Below are positions 57,237 through 64,000 of a DNA stretch of 64,000 nucleotides, in pieces. The DNA lies in the NCBI RefSeq assembly GCF_900105945.1, contig NZ_FNSO01000004.1:8002001-8066000 (forward strand), read 5' to 3'. Below the pieces are notes generated by a model. The model saw only the letters and a program-made list of their open reading frames with translations, had not been told where the DNA came from and did no database searches. The DNA comes from Amycolatopsis tolypomycina (GTDB lineage Bacteria; Actinomycetota; Actinomycetes; Mycobacteriales; Pseudonocardiaceae). The position numbers were made by a program, and so were the translations under genes. Every line of letters begins with the position of its first letter. Position 1 is the first letter of the stretch.

Positions 57237-59114
57237 TCAAACGACAGATTTAGTGAGGTCGTAAACGGTCGTGCCGCCGACGGACATCGGCGTGAAGTTC
57301 TGCTCGACCCAGGCCTGGATTTCCCCCGCGGTCCCCCGGCCGCCGCCGAAGCCGCCCCGGCCGCCGGCGACGTAGTAGCGGATGTCGCCGTCGGCGACGT
57401 ACTGCCGGAACCGCGTCAGGGTCGGCGCCGGGTCGCTGCCGCTGAAGCCGCCGATCGCGAGCACCGGCCGTCCGCTGGCCAGCGCCAGGCCCGCCGACTG
57501 CATCGCGCCGCTCTGCGCCGCGGCCCACTTCGTCGTCGTGCCCTTCAGCAGGTCGATGACGGCGGTGTCCGGCTCCCCCGCGCCGAAGCCGCGCGGGCCG
57601 CCGAAGCCGCGTCCGCTCGCGACGGCCGGCCCGGACGACGGCTGCCCGCCCGAGTGCGCGGTCGCCGCCGTCGCCAGCGTGAAGGCCGTTGTCCCGAGCA
57701 GCGCGCCGCAGAGGCCGAGCACGGCGACGACCGGACTGAGCCGCCGGAACCGGTCGGCGCCGAAGAGCAGGCCCACGACGGCGGCGGCCCCGGACACCAG
57801 GAGCGCGTACCGGACCCACGGCTGCCAGTCCGGCGTCCGCGCGAGGAGGACGAAGGCCCAGACGGCGGTGACCGCGAGCATGACGGCGAGCACCGCGCGG
57901 GCGGTGAAGTTCGCCCTGCCGCGCCAGAGTTCGCGGGCGGAGATCGCCAGGGTGGCGACGATCCCGGGGGCCAGCGCGACCGTGTAGTACGGGTGGATGA
58001 TGCCGCTCATGTAGCTGAGCACCAGCGCGGTGACCACCAGCCAGCCGCCCCACAGCAGCAGCGCCGCCCGCGTGCGGTCGGTGCGGGGCGCGCGGCGCGT
58101 GAACCAGAGACCGGCGACCAGCCCGACGAGCGCCGCGGGCAGCAGCCACGACGCCTCGCCGCCGAACTCGCCGCCGAACAGCCGGGTCAGGCCGGCCTGG
58201 CCGCCGAAGCCGCGGCCCCCGGCGGGCAGTTCCATCCCGGCGGGCGGCGTGAACGTCCGGCCGCCGCCACCGCGTCCTTCGCCGAAGATCCGGCCCAGAC
58301 CGTTGTAGCCGAAGGCCAGCTCCAGCACGGTGTTGTCGGTCGAGCCGCTGATGTAGGGCCGGTCCGCGACCGGCCACAGCGCGACGGCGGCCACCCACCA
58401 CCCGGCGGAGACGACCACCGCGCCGGCCGCGGCGCACAGCTGGCCGATCCGGCGGCGCAGCGACGTCGGCGCCGCGACGGCGTACACCAGCACGAAGGCG
58501 GGCAGCACGAGGAAGGCCTGCAGCATCTTGTCGAGGAAGCCGAAGCCGATCGCGACCCCGGCGAGCACCAGCCACTTCGTGCTCGCGTGCTCCAGCGCCC
58601 GCACCACGCAGTAGGCACCGGCGACGAGGAGGAGGACGAGGAAGGCGTCGGGGTTGTCGAACCGGAACATGAGCGCGGCGACCGGCGTCAGGGCGAGCCC
58701 GGCCCCGGCCAGCAACCCGGCACCGGGCCCGGAAAGCCGCCGCACGGCGAGGTAGAGCAGGCCGACCGACGCGACGCCGGCGAGCGCGTCCGGCACGAGC
58801 AGGCTCCAGCTGGAGAAGCCGAAGAGCCGGCCGGACAGTCCCATGACCCACAGGGAGAACGGCGGTTTGTCGACGGTGACGACGTTGCCCGGATCGAGCG
58901 AGCCGAAGAACAGCGCCTTCCAGCTCCACGTGCCGGCCTGCACGGCCATCGCGTAGAAGTCGTTGCCCCAGCCGTTCTTCGCCAGGTCCCACAGGTAGAG
59001 CACCCCGGTGCCGAGCAGCAACGCGGCGACGGAAGGGTTGACCCACCGCGGTTTCCGGGCGGGCGCGGGCGGCTGGGGCTGGGCGTGTTCGGGCGCCGAC
59101 AACGTGGTCGTCAT
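57237..59114 (-). CDS. GT39/ArnT-like membrane glycosyltransferase
   Basis: A 625-residue GT-C (PMT_2/ArnT-like) polytopic protein. The first external loop has the GNDFYAMAVQ..TWSWKALFFGS region with the acidic catalytic residue near D53 (NDF) and VDKPPF. Large Gly-rich external stretches (GEGRGGGGRTF, GGRGFGG, RGFGGPRGFG, GGRGGFGGGRG) are unusual. It would move a sugar from polyprenyl phosphate to a protein or glycan outside the membrane. Downstream of the OmpR-type two-component system on the same strand. Confidence 0.9.
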   Translation of the reverse strand: MTTTLSAPEHAQPQPPAPARKPRWVNPSVAALLLGTGVLYLWDLAKNGWGNDFYAMAVQAGTWSWKALFFGSLDPGNVVTVDKPPFSLWVMGLSGRLFGFSSWSLLVPDALAGVASVGLLYLAVRRLSGPGAGLLAGAGLALTPVAALMFRFDNPDAFLVLLLVAGAYCVVRALEHASTKWLVLAGVAIGFGFLDKMLQAFLVLPAFVLVYAVAAPTSLRRRIGQLCAAAGAVVVSAGWWVAAVALWPVADRPYISGSTDNTVLELAFGYNGLGRIFGEGRGGGGRTFTPPAGMELPAGGRGFGGQAGLTRLFGGEFGGEASWLLPAALVGLVAGLWFTRRAPRTDRTRAALLLWGGWLVVTALVLSYMSGIIHPYYTVALAPGIVATLAISARELWRGRANFTARAVLAVMLAVTAVWAFVLLARTPDWQPWVRYALLVSGAAAVVGLLFGADRFRRLSPVVAVLGLCGALLGTTAFTLATAATAHSGGQPSSGPAVASGRGFGGPRGFGAGEPDTAVIDLLKGTTTKWAAAQSGAMQSAGLALASGRPVLAIGGFSGSDPAPTLTRFRQYVADGDIRYYVAGGRGGFGGGRGTAGEIQAWVEQNFTPMSVGGTTVYDLTKSVV

Positions 59115-59178
59115 GAAGATCACCGTGTCCGCGGTGCATGTGGTGAACTTGTGGCGAACCTGTGCGCCGGCTGTGCAT

Positions 59179-59263
59179 GCGCCCCAATGTGGCGTTGGTT
59201 GCGTCCAACGCACCGAACGCCACATTGGGTGCGTCTGACGCACCCAACGCCACATTGGGGCGC
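59179..59263. repeat. Long inverted repeat, CCCAATGTGGCGTT family (copy 3)
   Basis: Begins GCGCCCCAATGTGGCGTTGG and ends with CCACATTGGGGCGC, whose last base touches the stop codon of the histidine kinase gene. It separates that gene from the GT39-like gene (65 nt). Confidence 0.85.
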
Positions 59264-60756
59264 TAGGGCGTCGGCGCCTCGGGGAACGTGATCTCGAACT
59301 CCGTCCGCCCCGGCCGGCTCTGCACCCCGACCCGGCCGCCGTGCGCCCCGACCACCGCGGCCACGATCGCCAGCCCCAGGCCCGTGCTCCCCGCCGCGCG
59401 CGAGCGGGAATTGTCCCCGCGGGCGAAGCGCTCGAAGATGTTCGGCAGGACTTCCGGCGGGATGCCAGGGCCGTCGTCGGCCACCCGGAGCCGGACAATT
59501 CCGTCCGAAGTGGACAGTGTGGTCGTCACCGTGGTGCCCGGCGGCGTGTGCGTGCGCGCGTTGGCCAGCACGTTGATCACCACCTGGTGCAGCTGGCCCG
59601 CGTCGCCGAGGACGCCGATCGGCTCGCCGGGGACGTCCATCAGCCACTTGTGGTCCGGGCCCGCGACGTGCGCGTCCGCGACCGCGTCGGCCACCAGGCG
59701 GCACAGGTCCACCCACTCGGGCACCACCGGCCTGCCCGAATCGAGCCGGGCGAGCAGCAGCAGGTCCTCGACCAGCGTCGTCATCCGGCGGGACTCGGAC
59801 TCGACGCGGCTCATCGCGAACGCCACGTCCGGGGGCACCTGCTCGCCGCCGCGGCGGGTCAGCTCGGCGTAGCCGCGGATCGCGGCGAGGGGCGTGCGCA
59901 GCTCGTGGCTGGCGTCCGCGACGAACTGGCGGACGCGGTTCTCGCTCGCGTGCCGCGCGGTCAGCGCGTTCGCGACGTGCTGCAGCATCCGGTTCAGCGC
60001 CGAACCGACCTTGCCGACCTCGGTGTTCGGGTCGGTGTCGGCTTCGGGGACGCGTTCGGACAGCGCGACCTCGCCGCGGTCCAGCGGCAGCTCGGAGACG
60101 CGGGTCGCGGTCGCCGCCAGCCGGTCGAGCGGCTGCATCGTGCGGCGGATCGTCGCCGCGCCGACCGCGCCCGCCACCACGATCCCGGCGAGCGCGACGC
60201 CGCCGAGGATGAAGCCGAGCTGCCAGAGCGTCTCGTTGAGGTCCTTCAGCGGCAGGCCGATGACCGTCTTGTCCCCGCGGGGCGACGTCGTCGAGACGAC
60301 CCGGTACTCGCCGAGGTTGCCGCCGAGGTCGATGCTGTGGGCCCGGCCGTCGGCCGCGAGCCCGAGCAGCGCCTTCACCTGCTCCGCGGTGATCGGCTTG
60401 AGCGGCGGCTTCTTGCCCTGCCCGGTGGCCCCGCCGGCGAAGTCCAGGACGCTGGCCCGGACCACCGAGCCGGTCACCGTGACCGCGAGCGTGCCGTCAC
60501 CCTGGCCGAGTACCCGCAGCGGATCGGGCGGCGGCGTGTCGCCGTACACCCACGGCGGCCGCTCGCCGGGGTGCTTGCCGCGTTCGCTCGCCGCGGCCAG
60601 GCGCTTGTCCTGCTGGCCGATGAGGAACTCGCTCAGCGCGAACTCCGTGACGACGCCGACGACCACGCACACCAGGGCGAGCAGCGCGGCGAGCTGGACG
60701 ATCAGCCGTCGCCGCAGCGACCAGCGCTTGCGGTCAGCCGGCGGGTTTGAGGACAT
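59263..60756 (-). CDS. OmpR-type sensor histidine kinase
   Basis: A 497-residue kinase. Two transmembrane helices (~18-40 and 178-200) flank a ~135-residue sensor. HAMP follows, then the H-box SHELRTPL with phospho-His H284, and the ATPase domain with N, G1 (DDGPGIPP) and F (ERFARGD) boxes. The ATG lies 23 nt inside the response-regulator gene, giving coupled translation. A REP-like hairpin ends the operon. Confidence 0.95.
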   Translation of the reverse strand: MSSNPPADRKRWSLRRRLIVQLAALLALVCVVVGVVTEFALSEFLIGQQDKRLAAASERGKHPGERPPWVYGDTPPPDPLRVLGQGDGTLAVTVTGSVVRASVLDFAGGATGQGKKPPLKPITAEQVKALLGLAADGRAHSIDLGGNLGEYRVVSTTSPRGDKTVIGLPLKDLNETLWQLGFILGGVALAGIVVAGAVGAATIRRTMQPLDRLAATATRVSELPLDRGEVALSERVPEADTDPNTEVGKVGSALNRMLQHVANALTARHASENRVRQFVADASHELRTPLAAIRGYAELTRRGGEQVPPDVAFAMSRVESESRRMTTLVEDLLLLARLDSGRPVVPEWVDLCRLVADAVADAHVAGPDHKWLMDVPGEPIGVLGDAGQLHQVVINVLANARTHTPPGTTVTTTLSTSDGIVRLRVADDGPGIPPEVLPNIFERFARGDNSRSRAAGSTGLGLAIVAAVVGAHGGRVGVQSRPGRTEFEITFPEAPTP

Positions 60757-61483
60757 ACCCGGCGCCCCGCATGGTGTGGATCATCGGCTCGCGGTCGGCG
60801 TCGATCTTCTTGCGCAGGTAGGAGATGTAGAGCTCGACGATGTTGGCCTGGCCGCCGAAGTCGTAGCTCCACACGCGGTCCAGGATCTGCGCCTTCGACA
60901 GCACGCGCTTGGGGTTGCGCATGAGGTAGCGCAGCAGCTCGAACTCGGTCGCGGTCAGCGGCACGAGGTCGCCGCCGCGGTGCACCTCGCGGCTGTCCTC
61001 GTCGAGGGTGAGGTCGCCGACGACCAGCGTCGACCCGCTCGCGCCGGTGACCCCGCCGGCCCGGCGCAGCAGCGCGCGCAGGCGCAGCGCGACCTCCTCG
61101 AGGCTGAACGGCTTGGTGACGTAGTCGTCGCCGCCCGCGGTGAGCCCGGCGATGCGGTCCTCGACCGCGTCCTTCGCCGTGAGGAAGAGGACGGGCAGGT
61201 TCGGCGCCTCGGCCCGCATCCGGCGCAGCACCTCGAGACCGTTGAAGTCGGGGAGCATGACGTCGAGGACGACGGCGTCGGGCCGGAAGTCGCGCGCGAT
61301 CCGGACGGCCTCCGTGCCGTCGCCCGCGCTGCGCACCTCCCAGCCCTCCATCCGCAGGGCCATCGACACGAGCTCGGCCAGCGTCGCCTCGTCGTCGACG
61401 ACGAGGACCCGCACCGGGCTCCCGTCGGCGCGGCGCAGGTCGGCCTTGCCAGGGCCGGGTGACGTGGCGTTCATAGCGGTCAT
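60734..61483 (-). CDS. OmpR/PhoB-type response regulator
   Basis: A 249-residue regulator. The receiver has the acidic pair D30-D31, phospho-acceptor D74 (VVLDVMLP) and K near FLTAKD / YVTKPFS. The C-terminal winged helix includes LTATEFELLRYL and the recognition segment NIVELYISYLRKKID. GGAAGGTGGC precedes the ATG at 61483. It is divergent (168 bp) from a Gly-rich exported protein gene that it may control. Confidence 0.95.
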   Translation of the reverse strand: MTAMNATSPGPGKADLRRADGSPVRVLVVDDEATLAELVSMALRMEGWEVRSAGDGTEAVRIARDFRPDAVVLDVMLPDFNGLEVLRRMRAEAPNLPVLFLTAKDAVEDRIAGLTAGGDDYVTKPFSLEEVALRLRALLRRAGGVTGASGSTLVVGDLTLDEDSREVHRGGDLVPLTATEFELLRYLMRNPKRVLSKAQILDRVWSYDFGGQANIVELYISYLRKKIDADREPMIHTMRGAGYVLKPAG

Positions 61484-61651
61484 AGTGCCACCTTCCCGGC
61501 CCGGCGTCGGTGTTCGCTGTGCGGCCGCTGTGCATTTGCTGTGAAGGTTCGCGCGTTCGAGGCACAGCGCCCGCTGACGCTCCGCACAGCTCAAACACAG
61601 CCGCGGCGGTGAACCTGAGCTGGACCAGTGTGGGCACCACCGGAGGACACG

Positions 61652-62257
61652 ATGACGACCGAGCCGATGCCGAACACCCAGCCCGAGGGCGCCAACTGGG
61701 GCGACCCCGCCCCGGCCACCGCGCCGAAGAAGGGCTGGTCCGGCAAGAAGACGGCGATCGCGGCCGGCATCGCCGTGGTGATCGCGGCGGGCGGCGGCGC
61801 GGCGATCTGGGCGGGCACCAGCAGCGCGGACAACACGGCACAGGGCCCGGGCGGCTTCGGCGGTCCGGGCGGCGGTCCGGGCGGCGGCCAGTTCCGCGGC
61901 CAGGGCGGCTTCGGCGGCGGAATGGCGGCCCTGCGCGACGCCCTCCACGGCGACTTCGTGGTGTCGGACGGCAGCGGCGGCTACACGACCGAGCGCCTGC
62001 AGACGGGCGACGTGACGGAGCTGAACGCAACCTCGGTGACGCTGACCAGCAAGGACGGCTACAAGCAGACGTACACCCTCGACGGCTCGACCCAGAAGAC
62101 GGGCGACGTGAAGCAGGGCGACACGAACGTGACGGTGGTGGCGAAGGTGTCGGGCCAGACGGCAACGGCGACATCCCTGGGCAAGGGCTTCGAGCCGGGC
62201 CAGCGCCAGCCGGGCCAGCGCCGCGGCGGCGACTACCCGGGCCGCCCGACGAACTGA
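61652..62257 (+). CDS. Gly-rich membrane-anchored exported protein
   Basis: A 201-residue protein I do not recognise. A short cytoplasmic N-terminus and one helix (about 34-55) are followed by a Gly-rich linker (GGFGGPGGG, RGQGGFGGG), then a ~90-residue beta-rich domain (VTELNATSVTLTSKDG...TVVAKVSG) resembling DUF5666/OB-like domains, and a basic Gln/Arg/Gly tail. GGAGG lies 5 nt before the ATG. Divergent from the two-component system, which suggests it is a target. Confidence 0.82.
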   Translation: MTTEPMPNTQPEGANWGDPAPATAPKKGWSGKKTAIAAGIAVVIAAGGGAAIWAGTSSADNTAQGPGGFGGPGGGPGGGQFRGQGGFGGGMAALRDALHGDFVVSDGSGGYTTERLQTGDVTELNATSVTLTSKDGYKQTYTLDGSTQKTGDVKQGDTNVTVVAKVSGQTATATSLGKGFEPGQRQPGQRRGGDYPGRPTN

Positions 62258-62262
62258 CCCCA

Positions 62263-62406
62263 GCGCCCCAATGTGGCGTTGGTTGCGTCCAACGCACCGA
62301 ACGCCACATTGGGTGCGCTGGACGCACCGAACGCCACATTGGGTGCGTCCAATGCACCGAACGCCACATTGGGTGCGCTGGACGCACCGAACGCCACATT
62401 GGGGCG
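62263..62406. repeat. Long inverted repeat, CCCAATGTGGCGTT family (copy 4, expanded)
   Basis: The longest copy. After GCGCCCCAATGTGGCGTTGG come three exact-period 30-bp units (62311, 62341, 62371) ending ACGCCACATT, then GGGGCG. It starts 6 nt after the stop of the Gly-rich protein gene. Confidence 0.85.
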
Positions 62407-62508
62407 TTCGGCCGCCGTTACCCCCTGACTGGGAACGCCCCGGTGCCGCGCACCCCCCTCCGCCGCATCGGGGCGTTCCCTCCCTTTTCCGCGCCGCCTT
62501 AGGGCACA

Positions 62509-63672
62509 GTGGCGGGTGTGCAGGACGTCCGGGGGTCGCTGAGGCGGCAGTCGCTGCTGGTCGCGCTCGTCTGTGTCGTCTGCGACGCCGCCCTCTTCGT
62601 GCTGCGCGGTCCGCTCGGCGAGGCCGGGTGGCGGGCCTGGGTGATCCTGCTCGGCGGGGTCGCCGTCAACGCCGCGCTCGCCGGCGCCGCGCGGTACTCC
62701 GGGTGGGTCGCGCTCGCCCACGCCGTGCTGTTCGCCGGTGCCCCGCTCCTGCTCTGCACCTGCCAGGGGTACATCACCGGCAACAACGCCGGCATCCTCA
62801 TCGCCGGCTACCGGGCCGGGGCGTGGCTGCGGACGAAACCCGCCGTGCTCACGCTCGGCGCCCTGCTCGCCGGCGTCACCCTCGGCTGTCTCGAAGGCGG
62901 CGGCCGGACCGCGAACGACTGGCGGCTCATCGCCATCAACGTCGGCGTCTCCGCGCTGCTGCCGTGGCTCGTCGGCCGGTACACCACCGCCCGGCGCGCC
63001 TACATCGCCGACCTCGAGCGCGAAGCCGACGAGCGCCGTCAGCACGAAGAAGAAGCCGTCCGGCGGGCCGTCCTCGAGGAACGCACGACGATCGCGCGCG
63101 ACCTCCACGACGTCATCTCCCACCACGTCAGCGCCATCGGCGTGCACGCCGGCGCCGCCCGGCTCGGCCTCCCGGACGGTGCCGAACCGGCGCGGAAGTC
63201 GCTCGGCGCCGTCGAGTCGGCGAGCCGCTCGGCAATGGCCGACCTGCGCCGGCTGCTCGACCTGCTGCACGCCGAAACCCAGGCCGAACAGCCCGGCCTC
63301 GACAACCTCGACGAGCTGGTCGAGACCGTCCGCGCGGCCGGCCTGCCGACCCGGCTGACCCTGCGCGGCGAGTCCCGCGAACTGCCGGGCTCGCTCGACA
63401 TCGCGCTCTACCGGATCGCCCAGGAAGCCCTCACCAACGCCCTGCGCCACGGCCAGGGCCCGGTCGAGGTCGAGCTGCACCACGGCCGCACCGAGGTCGT
63501 GCTCACGGTGACCAACGGCCTGCGTGCCGGCCGCACCCCGCAGAAGGAGCACGTCCACCGCGGCCTGGCCGGCATCCGGCAGCGCGTCACCCTGTTCGGC
63601 GGCCAGGTCTCCTACGGCGAGACCGGCGAACTCTGGCAGCTGCGCACGACCTTCCCGGTGGAGAGCACATGA
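62509..63672 (+). CDS. NarL-type sensor histidine kinase (HisKA_3)
   Basis: A 387-residue kinase with about six N-terminal transmembrane helices (to ~155), a short coiled linker, the HisKA_3 box IARDLHDVISHHVS with phospho-His H200, and an HATPase with IAQEALTNALRHG and HRGLAGIRQR. GTG at 62509 is used; the GTG at 62518 is also possible. Its stop overlaps the ATG of the response regulator (ATGA). Confidence 0.94.
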   Translation: MAGVQDVRGSLRRQSLLVALVCVVCDAALFVLRGPLGEAGWRAWVILLGGVAVNAALAGAARYSGWVALAHAVLFAGAPLLLCTCQGYITGNNAGILIAGYRAGAWLRTKPAVLTLGALLAGVTLGCLEGGGRTANDWRLIAINVGVSALLPWLVGRYTTARRAYIADLEREADERRQHEEEAVRRAVLEERTTIARDLHDVISHHVSAIGVHAGAARLGLPDGAEPARKSLGAVESASRSAMADLRRLLDLLHAETQAEQPGLDNLDELVETVRAAGLPTRLTLRGESRELPGSLDIALYRIAQEALTNALRHGQGPVEVELHHGRTEVVLTVTNGLRAGRTPQKEHVHRGLAGIRQRVTLFGGQVSYGETGELWQLRTTFPVEST

Positions 63673-64000
63673 TCCGCGTCCTGCTGGCCGACGACCACGC
63701 GATGTTCCGTTCCGGGATGCGCGCGCTGCTCGACACCCAGCCCGACTTCACCTGCGTCGGCGAGGCGTCCGACGGCCGCGAAGCCGTCGCCGAGACCGCC
63801 CGCCTGCGCCCGGACGTCGCCGTCCTCGACGTCCGGATGCCGCGGCTCGACGGTCTCGCCGCGACCGAGGCGATCCTGGCCGCGCCGGGCAACGACACCC
63901 GCGTCATCGTGCTCACGACCTACGACGCCGACGAGTACGTCTACCGCGCGCTGCGCGCCGGGGCGAGCGGGTTCCTGCTGAAGAGCCTGGCGCCGGAGGA
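63669..64000 (+). CDS. NarL/FixJ-type response regulator (C-terminus outside the window)
   Basis: The first 110 codons contain the receiver domain with D8-D9, phospho-acceptor D54 (VAVLDVRMP), T near VLTTYDADEY and K near GFLLKS. The LuxR-type HTH is beyond the right edge. It overlaps the kinase gene by 4 nt. Confidence 0.95.
   Translation, partial: MIRVLLADDHAMFRSGMRALLDTQPDFTCVGEASDGREAVAETARLRPDVAVLDVRMPRLDGLAATEAILAAPGNDTRVIVLTTYDADEYVYRALRAGASGFLLKSLAPE

Noticed and set aside
62263..62406. CRISPR-like regular repeats
   Set aside because: The 30-bp units are contiguous with no unique spacers, are palindromic over their length, and no cas genes are nearby.

Overview
The window is a 64 kb chromosomal segment of a high-GC actinomycete. 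Strong third-position GC, many GTG starts, 4-nt ATGA/GTGA gene overlaps, a conservon (roadblock/GTPase cluster) and ECF, WYL and TetR regulators all point to Actinobacteria. The gene order asd-lysC | leuA ... recR-ybaB | amidase ... dnaX ... SRP RNA matches the Mycobacterium tuberculosis Rv3708c-Rv3721c order with extra genes inserted. The style of the intergenic repeats and the accessory gene content suggest Pseudonocardiaceae (Amycolatopsis-like); the genus is an inference.

Layout. 1-3.3 kb: stress genes (Dps, Ohr, FMN reductase), an HSL-type esterase and a small secreted protein. 3.7-7.2 kb: TetR/MFS drug-efflux pair and a second MFS protein. 7.2-9.5 kb: lipoprotein, RtcB RNA ligase, membrane protein. 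9.5-15.2 kb: amino-acid core, with the asd-lysC operon (including an internal start for the aspartokinase beta subunit), a nitroreductase, and leuA behind a leucine-rich leader peptide and attenuator hairpin. 15.2-25.5 kb: regulator/enzyme pairs (WYL-SDR, TetR-peroxiredoxin, LysR-DMT transporter), two DedA proteins, a broken NAD(P)-binding gene, and a DGPF protein with an ECF42-like sigma factor that carries a +1 frameshift. 25.5-31.3 kb: a five-gene peptide ABC transporter.

31.6-42.2 kb is a surface-glycan region: P-loop kinase, DUF2304 plus DPM1-like glycosyltransferase, two large paralogous DUF6541 membrane proteins transcribed divergently, a MATE-like flippase, a second GT2, a UDP-GlcNAc 2-epimerase-like enzyme and a glucosaminidase. 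42.3-49.7 kb holds replication and repair genes (recR, ybaB, dnaX), a lipoprotein amidase, an ALF-repeat secreted protein, a spermidine-synthase-fold protein and the SRP RNA. 49.7-56.6 kb is a cvnABCD conservon just downstream of a sulfonate/nitrate-type ABC operon (25-nt gap). 57.2-62.3 kb contains a GT39-type membrane glycosyltransferase, an OmpR-type two-component system and a Gly-rich exported protein; a NarL-type two-component system runs off the right edge.

The most striking non-coding feature is the set of long intergenic palindromes. A family of 30-bp-period inverted repeats occurs four times, each immediately downstream of a stop codon. Other arrays with a 21-bp period fill convergent gaps. 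They look like bidirectional terminators or REP-like elements spread through the genome. Other notable features are the lysC internal start, the leuA attenuator, twin TetR operators and the uncharacterised DUF6541/DUF2304 glycan region.
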